Source: Lolium rigidum (Eukaryota; Streptophyta; Magnoliopsida; Poales; Poaceae). From it: a DNA stretch of 64,000 nt. Both the position numbers and the translations under genes were made by a program. Shown here in pieces: positions 44,274-55,899 of the stretch. The notes under the pieces are model-generated. The model had not been told where the DNA came from. It searched no databases and saw only the letters and a list, made by a program, of their open reading frames with translations. The stretch is from positions 266,237,687 to 266,301,686 of the forward strand of contig NC_061510.1 in the NCBI RefSeq assembly GCF_022539505.1. The letters are read 5' to 3'. Each line of letters opens with the position of its first letter. Within the stretch, counting starts at the first letter, position 1.

Positions 44274-45796
44274 TTATAGCTCGCTCTTTACAACGCCTCT
44301 TGTTTGGAACAGATTGTGGCGTTGATCATGCTCAGCTTTGCTCAATTGCACGCTCAACACACGCTGTGCAACTAAGCTCCTATACTGATCAGCAGTGTCA
44401 GCTTCCATTACCTCCATCTCTCTCTCAGAATCAGAGTTGGCACCATCACGTGCAGCAATAAGGGCCAATGTATCTTCATCAAAGTCACTTGCAGAATCAT
44501 ATTCGCCATCTTCACGCACCAACATCACACGCTTGGTTCTGCATTCTCTCTCTATGTGACCAAATCCCAAGCATTTGCGACATTGAATGTCGCGTGTCTT
44601 CCCCGTGGAGGCCATGGAAGATGAACTCCGAGGAGGACCAGCCGATGGTGTTGGTGTAGATCTCGGAGGTCGCCGTATCGGTGTACTTGGAGGTAGTAGG
44701 TGCTGGTGCAGTACCACGAGATTGTGGCGCTGATTGTCGCGGAGACCACGACGATGTACGACCTGCGTAAACATTAGTTCTTCTCCATGGTGGTTGGCGA
44801 TCCCGCACTTCACGTTCAGCTTTGCAAGCAAGATGAAACAAGCGAGTAATAGTGTTGTACTCCTTATAATCTAAAATATGCTGAATCTCTTTATTCAAAC
44901 CACCAAAGAAACGTGCAAGCATAGCCTCATTATCCTCTACAATACCACAACGAATCATGCCAGCTTTGCAATTCTTGATAATAGTCTTCTACGGAATTTT
45001 TTCCTTGTTCTAAGCGAGACAATTTTTTCAGCAAATCACGTTGATAATGTGGAGGAACAAAACGAGTACGCATAGCAAGTTTTAACCCAGTCCAAGTAGC
45101 GAGAATATTTGCTCGCATGTGTTCTACAATATTCGGACCACCAAATAGATGCAAAATCTGTGAACTCACAAGTAGCAAGCACTAACACGCAAGTGATCAG
45201 GGTATTTTAAACATGCAAAGCGTTGTTCTACTTCCAATTCCCATGTAAGATATGCATCAGGATTATATCTACCCTCAAATGGCGGAATATTAAGTTTCAG
45301 TTTAGCAACATGATCATCATCATTACGTACCGGGCGTGGAGGTGGTCGAGCGTGACGGTTCAGCTGCCGTGGACGACCAGGTGCAGGTTGTTGGACTTCC
45401 TCGCCCTCCAGTACGTTCTCATCTACCTGCTCGTCCGCGTCCCCTTCATAATCTTCGTAGCCTTCATCAGAAGGCGCGTCATGTGCGGCTGCTGCAGCGA
45501 GGAGCGGTACCTGCAGGAATGTCCGCACGAGGAACGCGGCGTGCGCGGCGTTGCACGTTGGCGCGAGGCGGCGGTAACCGAGTCAACAACTCCTGGAACT
45601 TGGCGTCGAGCTTGGTGTTGAAAGCTGCCTCGAGGCCATCCAGCTTGTCCAACGCGTCGGTGAGTTTGGCATCTACATCACCAATGCGCGCCTCGGTGTC
45701 GCGTGCATGCCCACCCAAAAGGTGGGTGAAGTGAGCATGCAACTCCTCACTCGTCATCTTGGCCGGGTCAACAGCGGCCGGTGTAGGTCCTGACAT
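44274..45796 (-). pseudogene. Element 2 gag, frameshifted
   Basis: Starts at 45796 with MSGPTPAAVDPAKMTSEELH. The N-terminal part (to about 45500) has a Leu/Asp heptad-like segment. The frame then changes several times (near 45500, 45170, 44940 and 44700). The pieces contain an acidic linker, the gag start LNIPPFEGRYNPDAYLTWEL, the core MRTRFVPPHYQRDLLKKLSR and LEQGKNSVEDYYQEL, and the C-terminal zinc knuckle CRKCLGFGHIERECRTK. It would have been the capsid/nucleocapsid protein. No piece is complete, so this copy cannot make a full gag. Confidence 0.85.
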
Positions 45797-47040
45797 GGTT
45801 AGTACTCAAAAAGCACAAATGTATATGCCTAAAAACTACGGAATATGGTGGTTCACGCGCAATTCGTCAAGCAAAATACAAAGCTCTTACAAGTTCTTAC
45901 CAAACAGGAGGAAGGTGATACGGCAACCAACAAAGATCAGCTTCTCCAAAGATTGCCAAAGCGATTACCTGGGTGTCGACACAGTGCACGTGGAGACAAT
46001 ATGTAGAGCCGTAGGATGGCTTATATATGGTAGCAAAAACAGCAATTGTCAAAACAGCGATGCAGTATTGAAAGTATGCTCAACAACGGTACCGTGTCTG
46101 GTCCTAGGCTAGACCGTACTAGAGACGCGAGCCTAGAACACTAACGAGGTCACGGCGCGGCACAGAAGCAACTAGCAGCGATGAGGTGGCGATGATGTGG
46201 CGACGCGAGGTGCGAAAAATCACTATGATAGCAAGTGTCTCAAACTGATCCCCAAGGTCTAAAAACAGTGTAGCCTCAAAAAAATTTTTGTCGAAATTTC
46301 TGGAAAGTGCTCTGAAAAGCGCGCAGGCGCCAAAAAAAATGTCGCTATAACGGCCAGTGGCGAAAAGTGATCGCCAAAGTGAAAAACCAATGTAGCCGAA
46401 AATTTTTTCGAAGCGTTTCCGTACTCTTTTGTTTTTTTTTTTTTTTTTTTTTTTGCTCTTCTTCCAATTCTTTACTGGTGGCCGAAACTTATCTCACGGA
46501 AATTTTTCTGCAGCGCAAGATGATATTAGAAGGTAACAGCTAAGTAGGAAAAACAAGAAAACCTAATTCTACACGGGCTCTGTCGCGGCAGAGAAACAGC
46601 ACGAATCCGTGTCGCGGTAGGACACAGGGTATATGGTGGATACGGATATATGTGGCAGAGTGTATATGGCAATGGCGGAAGTATATGGCAGGGTGTATAT
46701 GGCAGTGGCGGAAGTATATCGTGGGTGTATTTGGCGGTGGCGGAAGTATATGGTGGGTGTATATGGCGGTGATCTGCGTATGGTGCGAGTGGGCGGCGGC
46801 GGCGTGACTAATATGACCAGAACTCGAAACTCTAAGGAACTAGACGCTAAGACCAGCAACTCGACACGAAGATGCAGACACAAATTCAACTATGCAAAAC
46901 TGAAAAAACAATGCAAGGCGTGGCAGGGGTTTATGGGACGATATGATCTAAAAACCCTAACAGTATTTTTGGCTTTTTCGTGGTTTATGGGTATGATGGC
47001 AGATGCAATCTACACTAGGAAAACAGTAAATCTCACCGAG
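45797..47040 (-). other. Element 2 leader with minisatellite and poly-T
   Basis: Untranslated leader. It has a T run at about 46431-46454 and, at about 46650-46772, four degenerate copies of a unit of about 30 bp (GTGTATATGGCAGTGGCGGA). Both ends match the leader of element 1. Confidence 0.75.
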
Positions 47041-47060
47041 CAACCTGAAATCTGATACCA
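47041..47060 (-). promoter_or_regulatory. tRNA primer-binding site of element 2
   Basis: On minus TGGTATCAGA follows the LTR end after two bases. It is identical to the site of element 1 over 20 bases. Confidence 0.82.
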
Positions 47061-47062
47061 CT

Positions 47063-47995
47063 TGATAGGGCAAAGGTGGCCGATCTTTCGATGAGACGTG
47101 GATAGATCGATTTGTTGGTGGAGTTCGTGCTTGACGATCCGACTACACGTGCAAAGCTCGTGCGCCAATGCAATCGCTAGGACAATCTCCGGGAGTTACT
47201 GATCTTGCGGATGCACGATCAGCCTGACCAGCGAGGGTCTTAATTCCTACCTGAAATCGAGAACAAGTAAGAACTAATGATGCAATCAGAATATTGCGGA
47301 TGTAAGATGAAAGCTTTATTGAATAAGGTGGGATTCCGAATAGTCGGTCTTGTTCTGGGCGTTGGCCTCAAAAGAAGTACACGAGAGTTGCAGCAATGGC
47401 TAACTTTTAGTCTAATCAAAATCCCAGTCTAAACGTGACGGCTATGGGGGTATTTAAAGGAGGAAAAGGTGGGGTTTCGGCCAGCCATGCATATGGTGGC
47501 CGAACCAAACCCTAGAAGGCCTTTCCCCCTTCAATACGGACTCTAAAAAGTGGCTGACTTAAATCCTGCGAAAATTACATGGGCCTGGCCCAAAACTAAA
47601 GGTGTCGCAGCACCATGAACTCATGTGGACGAAATTATGAAGTGGAGAACTCTATATTTCGTCCATGCCTTCATCTCCAATTATGGTGGCTTCAAAGTTC
47701 TCGAAATCTCCACTCGCAGACGTCTTCTTCAATCCTCATATGTTTGCTGCCATCTCCTCCATGTGTGATCATGCTCCAATGCTTGTCCTCCTCATCCATG
47801 CTTGGTCCATCATTCCTAAGAGTAACAAACATATCTGATTTAGGCAGCATCATATTCTCGTGTATGTGAGGAATAGTTCCAAGAAACGAAAGTACCTGAT
47901 AGTTCAGTTGTTTGGCACGAGCTCGAGTGATTGGTCCTTGTATTTGTGTCGCTGTAGGTACAGCGGTTGTATCAAGAGATGGGATGTCCTCATCA
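47063..47995 (-). repeat. 5' LTR of element 2
   Basis: A near-identical partner of 40084-41014, 933 bp, flanked on the right by TTTGT. Confidence 0.93.
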
Positions 47996-48000
47996 TTTGT

Positions 48001-48128
48001 TCTGTTAGGAGTATTGCAGCTGACTGTATTTCTGAATTCGTGCTAGTATATTTTTAACTTACAAGTGCTTTCGTTTGTAACCACCTCATCCTTTAGATTT
48101 AAACACGACGCATAAGTATTTTTTTCTC
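48001..48128. other. Unassigned sequence right of element 2
   Basis: It joins 40083 once element 2 is removed. It replaces the first part of the 5' LTR of the short element that follows. No feature seen. Confidence 0.6.
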
Positions 48129-49346
48129 GTGACCTAACCCACCCATTTGCTGAAACTCTACATGGTATCAGAGCCTAGGTTTCCTTCCCGCTAGTGCTAG
48201 CCGCCCCAAACAAGTACCATACAAGTTCTTCCTTTGACCACAAAAACCACCGTTGAGATGTAGAAATCCGGGCGGCGGAGGCCGCATCAAGTGCTCTGCG
48301 TGGGTTGCGGCTATCACACACAGCGATGCGAGTTGTGTGAGATCGGCGGCTGCTCGCGCGGGGACAAAGAAGAGGGTCAAGATCGTTTTGGTTTAGAAAG
48401 GGGAGAAGAGGAAGTGAATCCGTGGCAGAGATCTGGATCCGTGCGAGGGGGAGATGTTGGAGGCGTGCGGAGTGGGCCGAGCCTTTGAGCGCAGGGCGGA
48501 GCCGGAGGTTGGTGCTGGACGTTGACCAGCGCGAGCCGGTCGATGTGGCCAGGTGCGGTCTGCCAGGTTGGCCAGGGCGCACAGACGAGGCGCCATCCGA
48601 GTGGAAGTGAGGAGAAAATGGAGATGTGAGGCTGTGAGGATATGTTGTGATGGAGTTGATGAGGCTGCGATTGAGTCGTGATGGAGTTGATGAGGCTGCG
48701 GTTTAGTGGTGATGGTGATGGTTGTGGATATGTCCAGGGGAAAGGCATGCGTGCCTGAGGTGAGACCGGTTGAGGCCTGACCGGGGGATAGGCATGGGTG
48801 CTTGAGGAGTGGATGGTTGAGGCAGGAGTTGGCTGGGGGTTTGTGGGAGAGACGGAAGAGGTCAGTGGTCGGGCAGAGTGGAGAAGAGAGGCTGAGGACA
48901 TTGAGGCGAGTGTGGATGGTTCTGCGGAACTTGTGTGGTGAGGCAGCCGGGGTTGTTGAGGATGTGTATGGTTAGGAGTTGTGCGTATCCCAGATGGTTG
49001 AAGCTAAATGTCTTCGCTGCTGATGAAGAGATGAATCGAGATGACAAGATGATGAAAAGTGCAATGCTGTCATGTATCCTAGGAGTTATGCTCGAAAGTT
49101 CATTACTCGTAGTTGTCATATGTGTCATGTTGTTGCAAGATGGCCATGGTTGTTTACCCATGATCATCTTGAGGGGGTGTGTTGGACCATGAGTGAGTTT
49201 AGTAGTAGCGCTGTAGTAATATTGTATCCGAGTAGGAGGCCCATAGAGGCCCATGTCCGATGGTATTGTAACCCTAACTCGGATGATATAAATACGGAGT
49301 GTCGTGGTCTGAGTGACCTAACCCACCCATTCGCTGAAACTCTACA
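48129..49346 (+). mobile_element. Short LTR-type element with mismatched LTRs
   Basis: On the right is a 167-bp LTR (49180-49346) that starts TGTTGGACCATGAG and ends GAAACTCTACA, preceded by the purine tract GAGGGGGTG. On the left only the last roughly 34 bp of that LTR (GACCTAACCCACCC...CTCTACA, 48129-48162) precede a primer site TGGTATCAGAGCC (48163-48175). The rest of the 5' LTR is replaced by other sequence. The interior is about 1 kb and GC-rich, with no recognisable protein. It is TRIM-like in LTR size. No target duplication was found. Confidence 0.7.
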
Positions 49347-49401
49347 AAATATGAGCCACCAATCATGAGCCGTTGAATGCTCTACATGTCCACGATTGAC
49401 A

Positions 49402-49463
49402 ACAACAACAACACCACCAACAACAAAGCTTTATTCCCAAACAAGTTGGGGTAGGCTATACAA
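49402..49463 (-). mobile_element. 5'-truncated Au-type SINE
   Basis: On minus it reads ...GGCTATA/CCTACCCCAACTTGTTTGG followed by AATAAAGCTTTGTTGTTG, like the 3' end of the Au SINE of grasses, with its TTG-repeat tail. It is flanked by a 14-bp direct repeat, GTCCACGATTGACA (49388-49401) and GTCCACCATTGACA (49464-49477), one mismatch. The tRNA-like 5' part is absent. Confidence 0.75.
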
Positions 49464-49477
49464 GTCCACCATTGACA

Positions 49478-51300
49478 CGATTACAATTTCTCACTATTTG
49501 GCCGTAGGCTACTCGCTCTAGTTACATCATGTTTGATATCTTTTTGCGATCCTCGTATTACATGTTTATGCACGTCATAATGTTTCTACTACTCGTTTGG
49601 TGTCAATTTAATTATAGCAAATCCTTGACTCAGTAATCGTTTGTTGTTATTACACGTGCAGCAGTGCACATCTTACACTCGAAACGTAGAGTAAAGCTCG
49701 CTTATAATCATGTAAGTACCTGCTGTTTTTTGTATATTGCTTAATGCAAACTTCTATATCTTGGATCCTGTTTCGTTTACAATTGGCCTCTCCTTCATGC
49801 GAGAGGAGAAACAAGTGTGGCACCAGGTTCTTCTGCCCAAGTACCTGATGAGGTCCGTGTGACTCAAAAAAAAGCTCACGTAAGTTCCCTGTTTTTTTTT
49901 GGAATGTTAATTTACCTCCCGTGCGTAGTTCAATTGCATCATTTTCTGTATGTTGCACTACCTAAGTTGCCTAATGGAATCTAATAAATATAAACAATGA
50001 CCATATGGAACATTGCACACTGCCTTTGACCCATCCGGCATCCAAGCATGCCCGGGTATAAGTTACATGATTTGGCTATGTTAAACAAGTCCTAAAATTC
50101 TATTATGTTAATTTTTTGCCTCGTTGCTTCATTGAGTTTGCTCGTTGTTCCATGGCTAGTGCATGAAGTTTGATAGAAATGATCCTAGCTGAAATGATGC
50201 ACTTCGTGTTTTTTTATTGCTTTATTCCTAACCTAGCTTCCTATTCTACTTGAAACATGATTGCTTTATTCCTAACCTAGCTTCCTATTCTACTTGAAAC
50301 ATTGTGAAAAAATAGTTATATTACTTGTTTAAATGTCTAGCTTTGTTTTTCTGAGTCCCATTGACATGATGTGGTATATCCATATTCAAATGATCCGTCG
50401 TTTATATAATACGCTCCATGTTCAATTGCTTCATTCATTTTCTAGTAATCTACTAGTAAGTAGCACGTGCTTTGCACGTCACGACATATATAATTTTAAA
50501 ATATATTTCCATATTTTATTTGATGTTGATAATTATTATTTTTTGCTAAAATTATTCACAAAGCCTAAAGTTTGGCTTTTGAAAAACTAATACACCCTAA
50601 AAGAAGTAATGGAAGGAGTAATATGTGAGTTCATTACAATTAAGTTTTTTAGTCGAGTATGAAATAGAAGTATACCCTAATACGAAAGTGACAAAACTTT
50701 TTCATGGACACCCCATTAGGATTATGTATATTTTTGTGATTAGAGTCGAGAATTTTTAAGGATCTATCTTACCTTTTGCGGCATGCATATTGCACGGCAA
50801 GACTATCTAATTTATATATTTCTACCATATTTTTTGAAATTTAAAATACATTATCCAATATCTATGTATAAATTTACTACCTCAATACTTTTTATGTGAC
50901 CCACACATGGCCACCGTTAGATTTTATATCAAAACTGGGTTGTCATGGGGAAAAAAGTTAGACCTTAATATGAGTAAATACGAAATATTAGTACTAAATT
51001 AATATATAATATTTTATCAGCCTTGGTTGGTGGACCAATGAACTTCGTATCTTTGAGCTTGAAGATGGTTCTTGTAACATAGTAATTGCTATTTGTTTTC
51101 CTAGCACAGAATTATATATCAATATCTTCACATAACCATGTACGATGAAGATGATATTTTTCATAACACAGTGCCAATGTAGACGATGGCTTGTGCTTCT
51201 ATAAACTCCCAAAATAAAAATGTTTTCTTGAGTAAAACAAAAGAACGGCTGAGATTAAATGATACATGTTTGCCGTGTATTGTATTGCATTTTAACTTGT
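49478..51300. other. AT-rich intergenic sequence
   Basis: No credible gene. Splice-donor-like GTAAGT occurs at about 49709 and 49877. At 50450-50480 is CTAGTAATCTACTAGTAAGT followed by AGCACGTGCTTTGCACGT, which on minus looks like a Helitron 3' hairpin and CTAG end. A 45-bp direct repeat (GCTTTATTCCTAACCTAGCT) occurs at about 50219 and 50263. Confidence 0.5.
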
Positions 51301-51589
51301 TTTGTCTTAGTTTTAGCCTGCAAACAAAGCTGTAATGTCAGTAGGGACAACCCATTTATCAAGTGTTGCGGTCATTTCACGTAGCAACGGTGACGATGGC
51401 ACGTGCTCTCATTGGTCCACCGAGTCCAAGTACACCAACCGTTCCAGAAGAAATAGATGTACGAGGCTCTATTTTGGATTGCTTGCTATGTTATATCAGC
51501 TCAATGATGCTCTTGAAATTGGAGGTCTTTTATTGCATCATATGATGTTGTAACTTGTTTTATCTAAATTTCGGGCTTTAAATAAAGCT

Positions 51590-51835
51590 ACAAAGCCGAA
51601 GCAAGGGCCAATGCCTCAAGTATTGATGTTTCACAAAGCGACGAGTGAGAGTGCATATTGCTCGCATAGGCCCATGGTATCTATTGCTCAACTTAATCCG
51701 GCACAAAGAGATTTGGGGGATGCACTCCAAGAGGCGATTGATATATTTGGGCGGGAAAACAAAGATGCCGATGAAATAATTGCCAACACACGCCAAGAGA
51801 TACATGAATTGAAAAATAGGCAAACGTTGACGTAA
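51590..51835 (+). pseudogene. Coding remnant, charged C-terminal exon of unknown protein
   Basis: The open frame ends TAA at 51833-51835 and includes LNPAQRDLGDALQEAIDIFG and NKDADEIIANTRQEIHELKN, a heptad-like, charged segment. A pyrimidine-rich stretch and splice-like AG lie upstream. Strand and position agree with the CACTA right end downstream, so it may be a transposon-borne gene, but I do not recognise the family. Confidence 0.4.
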
Positions 51836-52452
51836 AATGTTCTAAAGAATCTCCTATGCACTTGTCATGGTAAGCCAGTTGTGATGTGTCCGGGAATTGA
51901 AGGTGTCTAAATAAACTTTGATTCCGTTGTTCGACCAAGTGGATTGCTGATGCCAATGCTGTAATTAATTACTGCTCAAAATTTCGTTCAAAATTTCCTG
52001 GTCTGTAATAATTGCAAATTTTGTTGTTGTACTAAAATTAGATATGTTCCATGTGGCTGCTGTGTTTTGTGTGAAATAATATAATGATGTGTACTTCAAT
52101 TAAACCATAAATCGGCTGCATGCTGAAAATTTGAATCTGAGCGCACGTGTGAACTGTTTTCTCGCTCGTAATGCAATAAAGGCTGTTTCTTCGAAGACTA
52201 TGAACATGGTAGCCCATTAATAATACCTTAATAATTATGCCTGCTAGCAAGATAGACGGTCCTTATTATAGTCAGGCATGCCAACTTGTATGATTAAAAG
52301 TAGTTCGTACACATTAAATCTACCATCTGTATTTTTCTCTGTAATAACTTTTCTTTTTACACAACTCAAAACTTGTCATGCTAATATGAAATTCGAGATG
52401 GCAAAACATGGAAAGATAAAGATATCTCTTTCCTGCGAAATGCTGGGTTTTG

Positions 52453-52626
52453 AAGCCCAAGTCCAAGTCTTTCTCTGCTCAAGTTTTGGAGGAACAACTC
52501 CAAGTAGAACGAGTTGCAACAGCTATGCTAAGTACAAAAGTTAACATGTTGAGATGGAGATTAGAAGCATGTGATGCCCTATTGCACGAGGCCAATCAAG
52601 TTCGTTATAATCTCCCAAAGACTTAG
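52453..52626 (+). pseudogene. Coding remnant, second charged exon of unknown protein
   Basis: The frame KPKSKSFSAQVLEEQLQVER, followed by a segment with LRWRLEACDALLHEANQ, ends TAG at 52624-52626. It is a coiled-coil-like composition with no known motif. It lies about 600 bp after a similar remnant at 51590 and may belong to the same decayed gene. Confidence 0.4.
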
Positions 52627-52954
52627 AAAATGCCATAGATAATTGGAGATGAACACTACATAGTGAGTACATTGGTCTTGTGAAATGTTTCCTTAGAATA
52701 AGGCACCGTTCCTACTTTTGTTGGTGGATGCATTTATTTGCGGTTGGGATCAACTTGGTAGTTGTTCCTGTGGATGTTATATAAATTAATTGCATAGCCT
52801 TTTTCAATGAGTTCGAACTTAAATGGTATCATAGCCTTGGTCTCAAGTTTGAATTGTCGAACGCGTGGTTTAATTTAATCTCAGTCGGGCGGCAAAATCT
52901 CCCACCAATCCTGAAATATTTCAAACGCATTTTTGATTGGGATTAAGAAGATAG

Positions 52955-53637
52955 GGACATAGATCCAGTGCCCCCACGTTCACAGGGCACATCAAACTTG
53001 AGATTAAATTATGCGTTCTAGTTCTATACAAAACCCAGTAGGAGGTTGAGCGGCAGCGGCTAGGGTTTAGTGTGGGAGGAGATGATATGCGTACGCTCCT
53101 GTTTATATAGGTCGGAGGCACGCGACGGCCGCCGCACGCGTGGCATCGCCATTCGCGAGAGGTAGGTGACGACGCGTGCCACCCGAGGCATCGCCATTTT
53201 ACGCGACCGCAGACTGCCGAAGCGGCGCCGCTGAGAAGACGCATCGACGCTGGGTCACTGCCAAGCGGGCCCGACGAAACGTTCGCCAGACCCGAGCGGA
53301 CACTTTACGCGTCCACGCAGCATCCGCGCGACGGATTCGAGACACATATTTGGGCATGTTTGCGTCGCTGCGAACGGCCCAGTCACTATGCGTCGTACCG
53401 CTGGAGTTTGTACCAGATACATTTTTGGCCCGGACAGATGCGCTCGGAACCGAAATCATCTTCTGTTCCCTTCTCTATTTCTTCGAGTTCGAGAGAACAC
53501 GAGCAGCTCTTCAGCTCAGCGAGAAATTAATCGGGTCACGCTGTTGCTTTCCTTGCCGTTGGATTGAAACGAATGGTGGATGGGAAGCCTCAGGTCACGT
53601 TGTGCCCTGTGAACGTGGGGGCACTGGATCTCTGTCC
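52955..53637. mobile_element. MULE-type element with captured promoter-like sequence
   Basis: 683 bp with 37-bp terminal inverted repeats that differ at one base (left GGACATAGATCCAGTGCCCC, right arm reversed GGACAGAGATCCAGTGCCCC, both continuing CACGTTCACAGGGCACA). They are flanked by a perfect 9-bp direct repeat AGAAGATAG (52946-52954, 53638-53646). A 9-bp duplication is the hallmark of Mutator-like elements. There is no transposase, so it is non-autonomous. The interior is GC-rich; on minus it has TATATAAAC near 53102-53110 followed by AAACCCTAGCCGC near 53065, which resembles a plant promoter with a telo-box, so it may be a Pack-MULE. Confidence 0.9.
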
Positions 53638-53646
53638 AGAAGATAG

Positions 53647-54589
53647 ATCATGATCATGGTAGTAACCTATATTCAACGTGATGATGATTTGATTTTGCAC
53701 TCGGCCTTGAACAGAGGTACTAGTACGGTGTCACAATTTTTTATCATTATACTTGGACGGTGGCCAAATTCAAAATCTCATAGCGGCAAAACTTGTCGCC
53801 CACAAAATACAAAAATTTCACACGCTTCCAAATTCCTATTCTACCCATGTGGAGATGGCAGCAAAGTCGGTTGGTGGGGGGTCTGCCCGTCATTTTTGGA
53901 TCACCACCTCCCTAGCCCGGAAACCCTCCCAAAAAAATACATTTCCTTCAGACCACCCACCGGAACTTCCCAAGTCCCTCTCTCCCACCTCCACGACCAC
54001 CGCACCGGAACATCCCCGCCGGACTTCCCTCGCCTACCCGAGCCCTCGCGATCCTCGTCATCCGGCTGCCTGCCGGAGCCGCTTCATCGACGCCGTCATC
54101 AACCGGACCGGATCATCCCCGTCGAACCTCGAAACCATATGCTCATCCAGCAGTCTACCGCAGTCGCTTCAGCTGCGGTATCGTCCACCCCACCGGAGCC
54201 GCTTCGCCGGATCAGTCGTCCACCGCATCGTATCTTGCTCACCGACACCGCCGTGCATGAACCGGATCTGCTTCACCGGCGCCGTGCATGATCTAAACTC
54301 TTCTACTGTCGCTTTTCTATTGCTTGCCTGCAAGTTCTTGTTTAATCTTGGGGGAACCTGTTTGTGCTAACGACGCGCCGTTACTTTTTTGCAGATGAGA
54401 TGAGTAACCATGAAGTGTAATGGCCGTCTCTCCAACCCCAAGTAGCACATGTAGCGTACTTCATCACCGGATCTATCAACCCCAAGAAGATCTGCTGTGA
54501 CTCCCACAGAGTGCTTCTCCTAATGTAAGTCCCTTGTTTTAGCGCCATGTTCCGGGTTCAGATGCTTGTTTGTCTGAAGCTCTTTTAGT
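53647..54589. other. Unassigned region with a GC-rich, exon-like block
   Basis: 53930-54290 is GC-rich with open frames on plus and resembles 39640-39990 in wording (CACCGCACCGGAA, GTCCACCGCACCGTATC). A splice-acceptor-like TTTTTTGCAG is at 54387-54396 and a donor-like TAATGTAAGT at about 54520. No protein is recognised. It may be the first exon region of an old transposon gene. Confidence 0.45.
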
Positions 54590-55600
54590 TCATTCCTAGC
54601 TATGACCGTAACACGTTGCTATTTTCTACTTCATTGCTAACTTTAAGCGATTGAACATTTTGGTTTGCATTCCCTGCTCTGTAGATGTAGCCATCATAAC
54701 TTCTATCTTGCTCAGTCGTTGTTACAAAAATTATAGGAATTATAGTAACATCCTTCTATTATTTAGTTCACGGCCAATTTTAAGTAATTGCACATGTTGG
54801 TTCGCATTCCCTGCTCTATAGCTTTTGGCATCGTAACTTCTATATTTGTTTTACATTCCCTGCTCTGTAGATCTAGCCATCATAACTTTATCTTACTCGA
54901 TCGTTGTTACAAAAATTATGGCCTCGCTACTATGTTGTTTGTGCCAATTTTTTACTCCATGAACATGTTGGCTTGCATTCCCCGTACTACAGGTGATGCC
55001 ATTGTTTTGTATCTAGTTCATTGTAAGCTAACAAAGTAAGGACTTAGTTTGGCATGCTATCACTCGGCTATCTAGCCTGTAGTACAAATAAACTTGTCAT
55101 ACTACTAGATAATAATTTTGCGTGCCATCTTGTTCTTCAAAAGCTGCATTATTGACTTGGTTCTCTGACTTGGCATGACGCTCACATATGGAAAGCTGAA
55201 CATATTGGTTTGCATTCCCTCTTGTACAAGTTCACAGGTGATCCCACTATATTCTGTATCTGGTCCATCCTAAGCTCCAGCATTAACTATCCTCTATGTG
55301 TTGCTCATTACAAGTTTATATCCCGAAACATCTTGATTTGCATCCCCTTCACTATAAGTTCAGGAGTATTATTTAGTTCACAGCCAAAATGAAGTAATTG
55401 CACTTGGCACATGTTGGTTCACATTCCCTCCTCTTTAGCTTTTGCCATCGTAACTTCTATCTTTGCTCGTGTGAGCTCATCTTCTCTCGTTGTTACAAAA
55501 TTTATAGCCTCGCTACTATGTTGTTCATGCCAATTTTGTACTCCCCGAACATGTTGGTTTGCATGGGACTCGACAGTAGTAAGCCTCGTCGTTTCATTCT
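54590..55600. repeat. Degenerate repeats, CATGTTGGTTTGCATTCCCT type
   Basis: The phrase CATGTTGGTTYGCATTCCC and neighbours (GCCATCGTAACTTCTATCTT, CGTTGTTACAAAAATTATAG, CTCGCTACTATGTTGTTC) recur at least four times over 1 kb with variable spacing (near 54660, 54795, 54962, 55205, 55412, 55550). They are noncoding. Confidence 0.7.
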
Positions 55601-55899
55601 AACATGCTCTGTTATATTGGTTGTTGGTATGCGGCATGCACTCTTTGTTTGCTTATTGTGCGCATTACAATGATCTTGTTATAACGACGAAATGATGAGT
55701 TCCAAATTCTTTGGCAAACTTGTAATGTCTTTGTTTCAGATATAGGTGCTGCATGGACAACTTAAAAGATTGCCGGATCGCTTCATTGTATTGCTAGGTT
55801 TAATTACCATTCAATTTCTCTGGGTTCTGTAATATTTTTTCAAAGCCTTGCAGCCGATGTAATATTTAGTTAGTTTTTATAGTTCTTTGGCGCATTTTT

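Larger units (their letters stand above)
40084..47995 (-). mobile_element. Element 2: full-length Ty3/gypsy retrotransposon, autonomous type, CRM-like
   Basis: An element of 7912 bp with LTRs 40084-41014 (3') and 47063-47995 (5'), perfect target duplication TTTGT (40079-40083, 47996-48000), initiator-Met primer site, and purine tract AAGAAGGGGGCA (minus, 41015-41026). Order on minus: gag, protease, RT, RNase H, integrase. This is the gypsy order. Several frameshifts disable it. The end of integrase carries no chromodomain and runs into the 3' LTR, a feature described for CRM chromoviruses. The CRM label is probable, not proven. It shares LTR ends, primer site and leader with element 1. By eye the LTRs differ at about 12 positions. 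Confidence 0.93.

Noticed and set aside
48377..48901. A 174-codon Pro/Ser-rich ORF on minus
   Set aside because: It lies antisense inside the short LTR element, in a G-rich plus strand. Low complexity and no motif.
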